DNA from: Burkholderia sp. WP9 | GTDB lineage: Bacteria > Pseudomonadota > Gammaproteobacteria > Burkholderiales > Burkholderiaceae | Assembly (NCBI RefSeq): GCF_900104795.1 | Contig: NZ_FNTG01000001.1 | Location: 2,046,001 to 2,110,000 of the forward strand | Direction of reading: 5' to 3' | DNA length: 64,000 nt | In this document: positions 38,923 to 48,746 of the stretch, piece by piece | How the letters are laid out: every line of letters begins with the position of its first letter | Numbering within the stretch: the stretch's first letter is position 1 | Program-made: the position numbers and the translations under genes | Notes under the pieces: model-generated | The model's input: the letters and a program-made list of their open reading frames with translations, nothing else | The model's database searches: none | What the model was told of the DNA's origin: nothing

Positions 38923-38934
38923 AGACCAAAGTCT
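38923..38934 (+). promoter_or_regulatory. DosR-like box 4, SYLF lipoprotein
   Basis: AGACCAAAGTCT, followed by GAT. It lies about 114 bases before the SYLF start and reads in the coding direction of that gene. Confidence 0.72.
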
Positions 38935-39047
38935 GATTCCCCTATTTTTCCGCTGTGACATCATGCATTCAGGAAAGAACTGGAAATCGTCACAACGGGT
39001 AACGCATTTGCTGAGCATTCACCTCGGAACCGAAACGGAGGACGATA

Positions 39048-39635
39048 ATGAACCGAAGGAACTTTGTATTGAATACCGCAGCAGCCACTGCCGCCGCGGG
39101 CCTCGCGTTCGCGGGCTGCACCACCACAGGAGGCAGCGGCAAGAGTCCCGAAACGGACGCGTCGAAGCGTCAGGCGCTCGACGCGAGCGTCGACGGAACG
39201 ATGTCGCGGCTTTACGCAACAGTGGGGGGAGCACGCGAACTCGCATCCAAGGCGCAAGGCATCCTCACTTTCCCGGCAGTCAAGAAAGTGGCCTTTATCG
39301 CGGGTGCCGAGTATGGTGAAGGCGCATTGCGCGTAGGCGGCGCGACGGTCGGCTATTACAGCACGACGGCTGCTTCTTTCGGCTTCCAGGCCGGCGCCGA
39401 ATCAACCGCGGTCATCTTCCTCTTTATGACGAAGGACTCGCTCGCCAAATTCACCAGCTCGGCCGGTTGGTCGGTCGGCGGCGACGTGGCGGTCTCCTTG
39501 CTAAAGGTGGGTGCGAACGGGTCCATCGACACGACATCCGCATCCGCCCAGGTTGTCGCCATAGTCCTGACCAATACCGGCCTGATGGCGGATGCGTCGC
39601 TCGCTGGAACCAAAGTGACCAAGCTCAACCTCTGA
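39048..39635 (+). CDS. SYLF (Ysc84-type) lipid-binding lipoprotein
   Basis: A 195-residue lipoprotein with strong GGAGGACG ribosome site. The signal peptide ends in the lipobox AFAGC with Cys24. The mature domain is the SYLF/Ysc84 fold: AQGILTFPAVKKVAFIAGAEYGEG, GYYSTTAASFGFQAGAEST and GGDVAVSLLKVG. SYLF domains bind phospholipid, and Burkholderia homologues are abundant surface lipoproteins. It is monocistronic behind DosR-like box 4. Confidence 0.92.
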   Translation: MNRRNFVLNTAAATAAAGLAFAGCTTTGGSGKSPETDASKRQALDASVDGTMSRLYATVGGARELASKAQGILTFPAVKKVAFIAGAEYGEGALRVGGATVGYYSTTAASFGFQAGAESTAVIFLFMTKDSLAKFTSSAGWSVGGDVAVSLLKVGANGSIDTTSASAQVVAIVLTNTGLMADASLAGTKVTKLNL

Positions 39636-39780
39636 AACCGAGGTATAGCCAAACCCGCGTCCCGGAGACTGCCTGACCAGCAGTCGTAACCGGACGCCTC
39701 GCAAAACTATCCGCTCAAAGCGGCTCGAAGCGGGTTGCTGCAGTGCCCTCTTTCCATGAGTTCACCGCATAGTCTGACAC

Positions 39781-40179
39781 TCACTGTTTCCGTATCTTCC
39801 ACGGCCCAGCACCTTCTTTGCAAACGACAGGCGTCCAAGTCTGCGTCTGTCCTTTCGCAATGGCGACAAGCGTCGCCGTTCTGCACGTTTTGTCACCGTC
39901 TTTCACCGTATCGCGTGGCGTGACGGTCCCGTGAATCGACACCGAGTTGCCGGTGCCACTGTTGCTCCAGTTCAGCGACTCTCCATCCTTATTGCGCTCC
40001 AGCGCAATTTGCGCCGCGTCGTTGAGCGCCTTTCTGTCTGCGTCCTTCATATAACTAACCGGTGTGTCTTTCAAAAAATTCAAATTGGCGGCGAAGGCGA
40101 CGCCTGTTCCGGCAACGAGGACGACACTCGTCAAACACCGTATGAGGCTGCGCGCGGAAAGCAAGGATTGAGCTGGCAT
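39781..40179 (-). CDS. Exported RT0821/Lpp0805-type surface-antigen-like protein
   Basis: A 132-residue exported protein starting at MPAQSLLSAR (40179), behind AGGTG. The signal peptide ends at VAFAAN. The mature part contains a short ALERNKDGESLNWSNSGTGNSVSI strand pair and a CRTATL/VVCKEG cysteine pair, resembling the C-terminal domain of the RT0821/Lpp0805 surface protein family. The function is unknown. It is 98 bases after the pqiC-like gene on the same strand and could be the last gene of that operon. Confidence 0.75.
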   Translation of the reverse strand: MPAQSLLSARSLIRCLTSVVLVAGTGVAFAANLNFLKDTPVSYMKDADRKALNDAAQIALERNKDGESLNWSNSGTGNSVSIHGTVTPRDTVKDGDKTCRTATLVAIAKGQTQTWTPVVCKEGAGPWKIRKQ

Positions 40180-40276
40180 TGAAGCACCTATAAGGTAGAT
40201 GGATTCTGGAACGGGCGGCACCCGGCGATCGCCTCACATCCACCGACATTGCACCGTGATCGTTAGCAAGTCTGCT

Positions 40277-41089
40277 CTATGGCTGAATCATCGTGCCAAC
40301 TGCCGCCGCAATATCACGACTCACCACAGCAAGCGCCCGGTCATAGGCCGTGGTCATCGCCTCAAAACCTGCGCCGGACACTGGCTCGCGAACAATAGAT
40401 CGGCCTGAACGAACAGGCTGCTTCCCCGGAGCACGGATGGTCCATTGCACGTCCACAATGACGTCCTGGCCGGGTTCCGCGTCGAAACGCATGACATCCA
40501 GCCTCACGTACCATGTGGCCAGCGGATCGGTCGTACCCGCGAACACCGTCACCTGCTGCGAATTCAGCAGCGTACCCAGATCCGCCGCAACGACCCGCGC
40601 GATATTGCCTTTCAGAGGCTGCGCCCATCGCGCGAATTCGTTGATGGCGACTTCGTTGCCGGCCGCCCGGGTCACGATTTGCGGACGGTCCACCAGATCC
40701 GGCACGGTAACCGGCCCTACCGCCAGAGGGATCGCGTGAGGCGTCGCCAATGTCGCGAGAGTCGCATCCGGGCTCAGCGTGTAGAACCTGGCGGGTGACG
40801 ACTTGCATCCCCCCAGCCCCGCGGCGACCAGTCCAACCACGAGGCATGACACGATATAGCGGATCGAATGCGCGGCGCAGCGGTGCAAAACAGCGCTGAA
40901 TGACGCGGCAAACGGCGCCACGCCTGCGCCAGGCGCATTCCCACGCCTTCCTTGAATCTGTCGACGAACTCCCCCGCCGTTTGGTCCCGCGATGAATACG
41001 ACAGCAAGACGGCATCCGCTCATTGGCGTGCCGTTTCCGTGCCGAGCCACGTGCCTTGCGCTCCCGTCACGACGCCGATATCGAGTCAT
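40277..41089 (-). CDS. pqiC: PqiC-like ABC-type transport auxiliary lipoprotein
   Basis: 270 residues from the ATG at 41089, which overlaps the pqiB stop (ATGA) and has GGAGGG 6 bases upstream. The conserved PqiC/ABC_trans_aux domain runs from about residue 98 (FYTLSP) to the end, with VGPVTVPDLVDRPQIV and INEFARWAQPL. The lipobox LGGC is at residue 95, far too deep for a normal signal peptide. Starting at the GTG at 40921 would put it at residue 39. Either translation truly starts downstream or the 5' part carries a frameshift. PqiC anchors the Pqi lipid-transport bridge in the outer membrane. Confidence 0.82.
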   Translation of the reverse strand: MTRYRRRDGSARHVARHGNGTPMSGCRLAVVFIAGPNGGGVRRQIQGRRGNAPGAGVAPFAASFSAVLHRCAAHSIRYIVSCLVVGLVAAGLGGCKSSPARFYTLSPDATLATLATPHAIPLAVGPVTVPDLVDRPQIVTRAAGNEVAINEFARWAQPLKGNIARVVAADLGTLLNSQQVTVFAGTTDPLATWYVRLDVMRFDAEPGQDVIVDVQWTIRAPGKQPVRSGRSIVREPVSGAGFEAMTTAYDRALAVVSRDIAAAVGTMIQP

Positions 41090-42705
41090 GGCTGCCCTCC
41101 GGGCTTTCCGCGAACCAATGCTTCGGGATGCTGCGAAAGATAGTCCGCAAGCGTACGGAGTGCCGCGGAGGTACGGGTCAACTCTCTAAGAGTCTCTTCT
41201 GTCGTCTGCTGCAAGGACGAATCGGGTTGCAGCGCGGTATTCGCCGAATTAAGCACTGTTTGCGCGGAAGCCAATGTGTCGTGAGCGCGTGGAATGACAT
41301 CCGCGTCGAGTTTCGAGAGCATCGAGTTCGTGGTTTGCAGCGTCGTACGGGCGTCGTTTCCGATTGCCTCGAACGGAATGCTATTGAGCTTCGTCAGCAA
41401 GCGCGTAACCGAATCCTGCAGCGATTGCAGCGTGCGCGGCACAGCCGGCAACTCAGGTGGTGACCTGTTCCAGTCGATCTTGGCCTTCGGGGCGTCAGGA
41501 AAATAATCCAGCGCAAGATAGAGTTGACCGGTCAGAGGATTGCCACTCTTTAGCTGGAAGCGAAAGCCATTTTCGACCAGGTAATTGGCGATTCCTTTTG
41601 GATCCTCGCTGATGCGGCCGCCGGCTCGCCCGGTCTGATAGCGCGAGGTAAAGCGCTCGGGATAGATCTGGATCTCAACCGGAATACTGAAGCGGCGGCG
41701 TTCCGGGTCGAATCGCGTATAGATCTGTGTCACTTCGCCGATCACTACGCCGCGAAAATCCACGGGTGCGCCAACCGTCAGACCGCGCACGGAATCCGTG
41801 AAGTTCACTACATACCTATCGACAATACGGTCGTGCTGCTTCATCGCATCGGCGCGAGTCGAATACAGTTCGAATTGCGCATTGGCCACCGCCGCGACCT
41901 CCTCGACCGAATCCGCGGGCGACTCGAATGCCACACCGCCGATGATGATCGAAACGATCGACTGGGTCTCGATCCGCAGACCGTTCGTATCGAATGCCAT
42001 ATCGACTCCACTGGCGTGCCAGAAGCGCGTATCGCTTTTCACGAACCGATCATAAGGGGCATTCACGAATACCTTGAGCGTGACGCCTTTACCATCCGGG
42101 TCCAACTGATAGGAGGCAATCTGTCCAACCTGAAGCCTTCGGAAATAGACCGGCGAGCCGACATCCAGCGAGCCGAGTCCCGTGCTCTTCAACGTGAATT
42201 CGCGCCCGGGAATGTCACTGGCAAATACAGGGGGCACCTCCAGCCCAACAAAGTCATGACGGGCTTTCACGGCATTGCCGACATCCACGTCGATGTAAGA
42301 CCCGGACAAAAGTGTGCCGAGTCCGGACACCGTGCCGCCGGAGATGCGCGGACGCACCACCCAGAAGCGCGTATTGTCGACAAGCATATTCGCCACATCG
42401 CGCACCACTTCGGCTTTCGCGACGACGTGTTTGTGATCCGTTGAGAGCGTCACCGCTTCGACGACCCCGATATCGACGTCTTTGAACTTGAGCTTGGTCT
42501 TACCCGCTTCCAGCCCCTCACCCGTCTTGAAGCTGATGGTTATCTTTTCTCCACGTTCCAGCACGGCCTTCGTGGCGAGCCATCCGCCCACCAGCAGCGC
42601 CACGATAGGCACCAGCCACACTAGCTGCATGCGCCAGCGCGAGCGCGGGACCACGTCGGCCTCAACCAGATCAGGTGTATCGGGTTTTTCGCTAGGCGTG
42701 GTCAT
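41086..42705 (-). CDS. pqiB: PqiB, multi-MCE-domain membrane-bridging protein
   Basis: A 539-residue protein with an N-terminal membrane anchor (MQLVWLVPIVALLVGGWLA at about 26-44) and three MCE/MlaD domains (starting near residues 55, 160 and 300; for example GEGLEAGKTKLKFKDVDIGVV and VRGLTVGAPVDFRGVVIGEV). A C-terminal helical region follows. PqiB hexamers form a needle across the periplasm for phospholipid transport. It overlaps pqiA by 14 bases and pqiC by 4. The whole set follows an RND efflux operon. Confidence 0.92.
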   Translation of the reverse strand: MTTPSEKPDTPDLVEADVVPRSRWRMQLVWLVPIVALLVGGWLATKAVLERGEKITISFKTGEGLEAGKTKLKFKDVDIGVVEAVTLSTDHKHVVAKAEVVRDVANMLVDNTRFWVVRPRISGGTVSGLGTLLSGSYIDVDVGNAVKARHDFVGLEVPPVFASDIPGREFTLKSTGLGSLDVGSPVYFRRLQVGQIASYQLDPDGKGVTLKVFVNAPYDRFVKSDTRFWHASGVDMAFDTNGLRIETQSIVSIIIGGVAFESPADSVEEVAAVANAQFELYSTRADAMKQHDRIVDRYVVNFTDSVRGLTVGAPVDFRGVVIGEVTQIYTRFDPERRRFSIPVEIQIYPERFTSRYQTGRAGGRISEDPKGIANYLVENGFRFQLKSGNPLTGQLYLALDYFPDAPKAKIDWNRSPPELPAVPRTLQSLQDSVTRLLTKLNSIPFEAIGNDARTTLQTTNSMLSKLDADVIPRAHDTLASAQTVLNSANTALQPDSSLQQTTEETLRELTRTSAALRTLADYLSQHPEALVRGKPGGQP

Positions 42706-43972
42706 GATCCCGCTCCACAGCGTCCCAGATCAAACGCGGATCGAAAGACATCGCCGCCAACAGTGTCAGCACCACCACCGCGCCGAACGCAATAGCCGCG
42801 GGACCTGCGTTGATAGTCGCGAGTGCCTTGAATTGGACCAAGGCTACCAGCATCGTGATGACGTATATGTCGAGCATCGACCAGCGTCCGACCAGCTCGA
42901 TTACGCGGTAGATTTGCGTACGCTGTTCAGGCAGCCATTGCGAATGAAGCTGTGTCGAGATCGTCAAATAGGCCAACCCAAGAACTTTGAGCATCGGCAC
43001 AGCAATGCTTGCGATAAAGACGAGAACGGCAAGCGGCCACGACCCCGATACCCAGAGATAGACCACGCCGCTCAGGATCGTGTCTTTCTGTGCGCCGAAC
43101 AGCGAACTCGTGTCCATTACGGGTAGAACGTTCGCCGGGATATAGAGCACGGTGGCGGCGAGGAGATACGCCCACGTGCGCGACAGGCTGGCCGGTTTGC
43201 GCACGTGCAGCGACGCTCCGCAACGCGGGCAATGCCGCGCAACGGAACCCTTCGGCGAGCCCACCAGCAGACCGCAATCGTGACAGAGCGTAAGTCCGCA
43301 TGCTGCCCCTGTCAGCGCACCATTCGCGGGAGTGCGCCGCGGCAGGCGTAAGCTCCTATCGTTGTTTCGTGCAGCGGCAATACGCGACCACACCTCTTGT
43401 GGATCGAATGAGGCCGCGGCGGCCGCCAGTATGATCATGAGCGCGATGAAGGACCACAGCGCCGTACCGGGCACGACCTTCGCGATATGCGCCAGCTTGA
43501 CGAGCGCAACCAGTAGGCCAAGGATCAGCACCTCGGTCATTCCCCACGGGCGAGCCAGTTGAAACAGCCGGAATGCGCCTACCGGACCCCAAGGCTTGCG
43601 CCTGAAATGCAAAGGCAGCAGCAGCCACAGCATCGTCACGGTCTGCACCACCGGCATGAAAATCGTCGTGAGGCCCACCAGCGCCGCAAGCGGCCACATG
43701 CCATCCAGGTACAAGACCCGCACGGATCCGGCTAGCGTCGTTTGAACGAGAGTGCCGCTCACCGACAGACCCACGATCGGAAACACATTGGAGATGACGA
43801 GCAACACCACGGATGCCGTCGTAAACGCCAAAGCATATTCGGGACCGTTGGAGCGGCCTCGACGCAGCTCCGCGTGGCAGCGGTGACAGCGCAACGTGCT
43901 GCCGGGTTGCACCTGGCTTCCACGCTGCAGCAAATCGCAGTCGTGGCAAGCGATGATATCGGCGTCGATCAT
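42692..43972 (-). CDS. pqiA: PqiA, paraquat-inducible membrane protein
   Basis: A 426-residue inner-membrane protein made of two PqiA repeats, each with a zinc-ribbon-like cysteine set (CHDCDLL...CHRCHAEL near the start and CHDCGLLV...CPRCGASL near residue 235) followed by four spans. It works with PqiB and PqiC in envelope lipid homeostasis. The ATG overlaps the stop of the outer-membrane efflux gene (ATGA), so pump and Pqi genes are translated as one transcript. Confidence 0.93.
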   Translation of the reverse strand: MIDADIIACHDCDLLQRGSQVQPGSTLRCHRCHAELRRGRSNGPEYALAFTTASVVLLVISNVFPIVGLSVSGTLVQTTLAGSVRVLYLDGMWPLAALVGLTTIFMPVVQTVTMLWLLLPLHFRRKPWGPVGAFRLFQLARPWGMTEVLILGLLVALVKLAHIAKVVPGTALWSFIALMIILAAAAASFDPQEVWSRIAAARNNDRSLRLPRRTPANGALTGAACGLTLCHDCGLLVGSPKGSVARHCPRCGASLHVRKPASLSRTWAYLLAATVLYIPANVLPVMDTSSLFGAQKDTILSGVVYLWVSGSWPLAVLVFIASIAVPMLKVLGLAYLTISTQLHSQWLPEQRTQIYRVIELVGRWSMLDIYVITMLVALVQFKALATINAGPAAIAFGAVVVLTLLAAMSFDPRLIWDAVERDHDHA

Positions 43973-45498
43973 CGCGGCTCCTGTGCGATTGCCCCATCAG
44001 CCGGCGGGACCTGCTGCGCAACCGGCTCAGTGCTCACGGAGGAGGCCGGAACCGGCGCGGCCGACGGCGCAGGCGCGGGATTCGACATCTTTTCAGCTTC
44101 CAGAACCCAACCGCCCCCGAGGGCTTTGTACAGACTGACGTACGAGGTGAGCACGGCGCCCTGTGTTTGCGTGTAACCCAGCTGTGCGTTAAAGAGACTG
44201 CGTTCGGCGTCGAGCACTTCTATGTAGCTCGTATAACCGCCCTCATAGCGCAAGCGTGCCAGCCGTGCGTAAGTACGCAGCGCTTCCACCTGATTTCCCT
44301 GCGACCCTAGTTGCTCATGCGTTTTCTGCACGGAGATAAGCGCGTCTTCAACCTCCTGAAATGCGACCTGGATCGTTTTTTCGTATGCGAACAGCGCTTC
44401 CTGTTGACGAGCCTCAGCCTGGCGCACCTGTCCTGAGATGTTCCCTGCCGTGAAGATCGGCTGCGTCAATGAACCCGCGAAAGACCACACTCGGGCGGGC
44501 CCGGTGAAGAGGCTCGAAAACTGCGTACTGAGCGAGCCGAATAGCCCCGTCAGCGATATCGAAGGGAAATAGAGCGCGCGCGCGGCGCCGATCAATGCAT
44601 TCTGCGAGACGAGCGTTTGCTCCGCCTGCAAAAGATCCGGACGGCGCTCCAGCAGTTCCGAAGGCAGGCCCGCTGGAATCTGCGGCGTCCCCAACGCCGA
44701 CAGTTCTCGTCCTCGCAGAATCTGGCCGGGATTTCTGCCGATCAACACGGATAGCGCGTTCTCCTGCTGGGCAATTTGCGTTTCGATTTGCGGAATGGTC
44801 GCTTGCGCCGACTCGTATTCCGACTGACTTTGGGCGAGCTCCATTTGCGAAACCTCTCCCCCCTGGAATCGGGCAGTGAATACACGTACCGATTCCGCCC
44901 GGCTGACTGCCGTGTCTTTCGCAATTTCCAATTGCCGATCGAGACTGCGCAAGTTGACATACGACGACGCAACGGAAGCCACCAAAGCGAGGATGATCGC
45001 GCGGTGGCCCTCCTCACTTGCCAGCAGGTTTGCCCGCGCAGCCTCGGTTTGCCGCCGATACTTGCCGAACAGATCGATCTCCCAGGCCACCGACACCGTC
45101 GCGTCGAACTGGTTATAAACGGGACTCACGTTTGCCGGGAACGGTACACCCGCGCTTTGCGACGCACGCTGACGTGATGCGTCGGCACCCGCAGCCACTT
45201 GCGGGAAGAGAGCGGACCGGGTTGTCACGAACTGGCCGCGAAACTCCTCGACCCGCGCGGCCGCTACCCTCACGTCCCGGTTTTCGCTCAGCGCCGTTGC
45301 AATGAGCTGGTTCAGCACCGGATCCAGAAACTGCTCCCACCAGACCGTGTTCGCGACGTCGACCGAACTGCCCTGCGCGAAGCGGAAAGTCGCCGGCACA
45401 TCGACTTTCGGCCGCACATAGTCGGGGCCGAGCAGGCAGCCACTCAAAGGAAGAAGAATGAGCGAGGCCAGGACGCGCATAAGGGCCAGGCGTTCCAT
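43969..45498 (-). CDS. NodT/OprM-type outer-membrane efflux lipoprotein
   Basis: A 509-residue outer-membrane channel of the TolC superfamily. The start at 45498 (MERLALMRV) gives a signal peptide with lipobox LSGC and Cys21. Two OEP domains are visible, with VWWEQFLDPVLNQLI early and GYTSYIEVLDAERSLFNAQL near the end. A Pro/Ala-rich tail closes the protein. It pairs with the RND pump and adaptor immediately upstream (1-base spacing). Confidence 0.93.
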   Translation of the reverse strand: MERLALMRVLASLILLPLSGCLLGPDYVRPKVDVPATFRFAQGSSVDVANTVWWEQFLDPVLNQLIATALSENRDVRVAAARVEEFRGQFVTTRSALFPQVAAGADASRQRASQSAGVPFPANVSPVYNQFDATVSVAWEIDLFGKYRRQTEAARANLLASEEGHRAIILALVASVASSYVNLRSLDRQLEIAKDTAVSRAESVRVFTARFQGGEVSQMELAQSQSEYESAQATIPQIETQIAQQENALSVLIGRNPGQILRGRELSALGTPQIPAGLPSELLERRPDLLQAEQTLVSQNALIGAARALYFPSISLTGLFGSLSTQFSSLFTGPARVWSFAGSLTQPIFTAGNISGQVRQAEARQQEALFAYEKTIQVAFQEVEDALISVQKTHEQLGSQGNQVEALRTYARLARLRYEGGYTSYIEVLDAERSLFNAQLGYTQTQGAVLTSYVSLYKALGGGWVLEAEKMSNPAPAPSAAPVPASSVSTEPVAQQVPPADGAIAQEPR

Positions 45499-45499
45499 G

Positions 45500-48400
45500 T
45501 CAGTCGCCCTCGCGCGGTGCCGACGGCGCCGGGTGCGTCGAGCCAGGACCTGGCGTCGCATCCGGAGGCGTGGCGGGGTTCACGTTGCCGCTCCCCTGGT
45601 CTGGCGTCTGCTTACCGCCGCTTGACCGTGAAGACATCGACTCGAGCAGGTAATAGAACATTGGAATGAAGAACACGGCGAGCACCGTCGCGCCGAGCAT
45701 CCCTCCAATCACCCCCGTACCGATGGAGTGCCGGCTATTCGCCGACGCGCCGCGTGCGATTGCAAGCGGCACGCACCCCAGAATGAACGCCAGCGAGGTC
45801 ATCACGATCGGGCGCAGCCGTTCTTCGGCCGCTGTCATCGTAGCGTCGAGAACCGATGCGCCAGTGCCACGATTCAATACCGCGAACTCGAAGATAAGAA
45901 TGGCGTTCTTGGCGGCCAACGCGACCAGCATCGTCAACCCGATCTGGAAGTACACGTCGTTGGTCAACCCGCGCAACAGAATGGCGAGTAGCGCGCCGAA
46001 GAGAGCGAACGGCACCGCCATCAGCACCCCGATCGGTAACGTCCACTTTTCATACTGTGCCGCGAGGATCAAAAACACCATCACGAGGCCGAATACGAAC
46101 ACGAGGCCGGAGGTGCCGCCGGATTGACGCTCTTCATACGCCTCACCGCTCCACGCGACGTCGAAGCCTTGCGGCATTTGCGAGGCGAGGTCTTCCAGCG
46201 CGGCGATGACCTGGCCCGAGCTAAAACCCGGAGCAGCATTTGCCGTGATCTTGATGGCGGGAAAGTTGTTGAAGCGCGTGACGAGATCCGGGCCGGTCAC
46301 ATATTGATAACTCGCCACCGACTTGATCGGCACCATCGTACCGCTGCGGCTGCGCGCAAATATCTGATCGAGATCCTCAGGCTTAAGGCGGTACGAAGGT
46401 TCCGCCTGCAGAATGACTTGCCAGAGCCGGCTGGACCGGTTGAACTGCGACACGTACAGTGATCCAAACATTGTTTGCATCGCGCTATACACGTCCTCGA
46501 CCGGAACGCCGAGCGTCTCCGACTTGTCACGATCCACTTTCACCAACAATTGCCTCGACGACGCATTGAATGTCGAGGTCACGCCCGTCAGTTCCTGTCG
46601 CTGCTTCGCCTTCTGGACGAACTGGTCCGCCACCTCCGCCAGTTGGGCGACGGTTGCATCCCCTTTACTCTGGATCCACACTTCTGTGCCGCCTGTCGTA
46701 CCCAACCCCGGGATCGACGGCGGGTTGACTGGAATGACGACGCCCTCCTTTACCGTCGAAAATCCACGATAGGCGTCCATCAGGACCGCTTGTGCGTTCT
46801 GCGTCTTTCTGTTCTCCGAGGAATAGCGCTCCTCGAAGCTCTTGAACCCGACAAAAAACGCGCTCGCGTTATTCTTGTTCTGGTTATCCAGCAGACTGTA
46901 ACCATCCACCACTGTAATGCTGCCCACAGCCCCCTGTTTCTTGAAGTAATCCGTCACCTGCTGTGAAACTTCACCGGTGCGATCGAGACTCGCGGAGTCA
47001 GGCATGATGACCGCGCCGAGCAGATAGCCCTGGTCTTCCGGCGGCAAAAATGCCCCAGGGATAGACCTCATCATGACAACAGCCAGCGCGATCATGCCGG
47101 CGAAAAGCACCAGTCCGATCACAAAGCGCTTGATCAGCAGTCTCACCGCTCTCGAATATCCAGCCGTCATTCGCGAGAAAGCGTTGTCGAACCAGCGGAA
47201 AAATCCCTTCTTCTCACCGTGCGAACTCTTCAGCAGCAAAGCGGCAAGCGCTGGCGAAAGCGTCAGCGCCACAATACCGGAGATGACCACCGATATAGCG
47301 ATCGTGATGGCGAACTGTTTGTACATCTGCCCGGTGATGCCACCGAGAAACGCCACCGGCACGAAGACCGCGCACAGCACCAATACAATCGCAATGACCG
47401 GCCCCGCCACTTCGTCCATTGCTTTTTTCGCAGCATCTTTCGGGTTTAGCTTATAGACCGTCATGTTGCGCTCGACGTTTTCGATCACAACAATCGCATC
47501 GTCCACGACAATCCCGATCGCCAGAACCATTCCGAACAGCGTGAGCATATTGATCGAGAAACCCAGCGGCAGCATGAACATGCATGTGCCCACGATCGAG
47601 ACCGGGACCGCCACAATAGGGATCAACGTTGCGCGCAGACTTTGCAGGAAAACAAAGACAACAATCACCACCAATATCAATGCTTCAAAGAAGGTGTGGA
47701 TGACATCTGAGATGGATGCGCGGGTGAATTCCGTCGTGTCCATCGCAATCTCATAGCTCAACCCTTCGGGAAACGACTTCTTCAGCTCCAGAAGCGTCGC
47801 CCGCACCTGCTTCGACACCTCGAGTGCATTCGCGCCCGGCTGCTGATAGACAGCAATGACCGTCGCGGGCTTTCCCTGGAAACGACTGCGAATCGAATAG
47901 TCTTTTTGTCCGAGATCCGCGCGTCCAATGTCCTTGAGCCGAACAATCGCAGCTCCCCCGCTTGCCGCGCGCACAATGATATTTTCGAACTCGGCGGGCT
48001 CCGCGAGGCGGCCGGTCGTAGTGACGGCAAAAGACTGCTCGACAGGCCGCCCGGTGGGTGATTGTCCAATGCTGCCCACCGCGAATTGCTGGTTCTGGTT
48101 CGCCACGACTCGCTGAACGTCAGCCGCGGTAACGCCCAACTGCGCCATCCGATCCGGTTTGAGCCAGATACGCATCGCATAGTCCGGATTACCGAAGATA
48201 CTCGACTGATTCGCGCCCGGAATACGTTTGATGGCATCGAGCACATAGATGTTGGCAAAGTTCGCGATATAGACCGAATCGTAGCGTTCACTCGGCGAAT
48301 AGATCGCAATCACCATCATGAAAGCGGACGACTTCTTCTGTACCTGAATGCCCTGCGCCTGGACCGACTGCGGCAATTGCGGAAGAGCGAGGTTCACGCG

Positions 48401-48742
48401 GTTCTGAACGTCGACCTGAGCAAGCTCCGGGTTGGTGCCGATCTGAAAATAGGCATTGATCGTCAGGTTCCCCGTCGACGAACTGGACGAGTTCATGTAG
48501 ATCATGTTGTCCGCGCCATTCACTTGCTGCTCGATTGGAGCGGCGACATTGTTCGCCACCACTTCGGCGTTGGCCCCCGGATAGGTCGCAGAAATCGTGA
48601 TTTGCGGAGGCGTGATGTCAGGATACTGGGCGACCGGAAGCGCCAGCATCGCCAATGCTCCGCCGAGCGTAATAACGATGGAGATAACCGACGCGAATAT
48701 CGGACGATCGATGCAGAAGTGCGAGACATTCATGTCGTTCAT
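45500..48742 (-). CDS. HAE1-type RND multidrug efflux permease
   Basis: A 1080-residue trimeric inner-membrane pump starting at MNDMNVSHFC (48742); the frame stays open further upstream but that overlaps the adaptor gene. It has FCIDRPIFASVISIVITLGG in TM1, the proton-relay Asp pair in GIVVDDAIVVIENVER, and GVFFP-like signatures in the second repeat. It belongs with AcrB/MexB. Substrates cannot be assigned. It is the middle of an adaptor-pump-channel operon. Confidence 0.94.
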   Translation of the reverse strand: MNDMNVSHFCIDRPIFASVISIVITLGGALAMLALPVAQYPDITPPQITISATYPGANAEVVANNVAAPIEQQVNGADNMIYMNSSSSSTGNLTINAYFQIGTNPELAQVDVQNRVNLALPQLPQSVQAQGIQVQKKSSAFMMVIAIYSPSERYDSVYIANFANIYVLDAIKRIPGANQSSIFGNPDYAMRIWLKPDRMAQLGVTAADVQRVVANQNQQFAVGSIGQSPTGRPVEQSFAVTTTGRLAEPAEFENIIVRAASGGAAIVRLKDIGRADLGQKDYSIRSRFQGKPATVIAVYQQPGANALEVSKQVRATLLELKKSFPEGLSYEIAMDTTEFTRASISDVIHTFFEALILVVIVVFVFLQSLRATLIPIVAVPVSIVGTCMFMLPLGFSINMLTLFGMVLAIGIVVDDAIVVIENVERNMTVYKLNPKDAAKKAMDEVAGPVIAIVLVLCAVFVPVAFLGGITGQMYKQFAITIAISVVISGIVALTLSPALAALLLKSSHGEKKGFFRWFDNAFSRMTAGYSRAVRLLIKRFVIGLVLFAGMIALAVVMMRSIPGAFLPPEDQGYLLGAVIMPDSASLDRTGEVSQQVTDYFKKQGAVGSITVVDGYSLLDNQNKNNASAFFVGFKSFEERYSSENRKTQNAQAVLMDAYRGFSTVKEGVVIPVNPPSIPGLGTTGGTEVWIQSKGDATVAQLAEVADQFVQKAKQRQELTGVTSTFNASSRQLLVKVDRDKSETLGVPVEDVYSAMQTMFGSLYVSQFNRSSRLWQVILQAEPSYRLKPEDLDQIFARSRSGTMVPIKSVASYQYVTGPDLVTRFNNFPAIKITANAAPGFSSGQVIAALEDLASQMPQGFDVAWSGEAYEERQSGGTSGLVFVFGLVMVFLILAAQYEKWTLPIGVLMAVPFALFGALLAILLRGLTNDVYFQIGLTMLVALAAKNAILIFEFAVLNRGTGASVLDATMTAAEERLRPIVMTSLAFILGCVPLAIARGASANSRHSIGTGVIGGMLGATVLAVFFIPMFYYLLESMSSRSSGGKQTPDQGSGNVNPATPPDATPGPGSTHPAPSAPREGD

Positions 48743-48746
48743 CCAT

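Larger units (their letters stand above)
38595..39047. other. Divergent intergenic region with two DosR-like boxes
   Basis: 453 bases between SulP copy 2 and the SYLF gene, AT-richer than the coding DNA. It contains the boxes at 38725 and 38923. The one long plus-strand frame across it (from GTG 38691) has no ribosome site and spans both boxes, so I do not call it. Confidence 0.6.

Noticed and set aside
38691..38936. 81-codon plus-strand frame between SulP and SYLF
   Set aside because: It starts with GTG without a ribosome site and spans both regulatory boxes.
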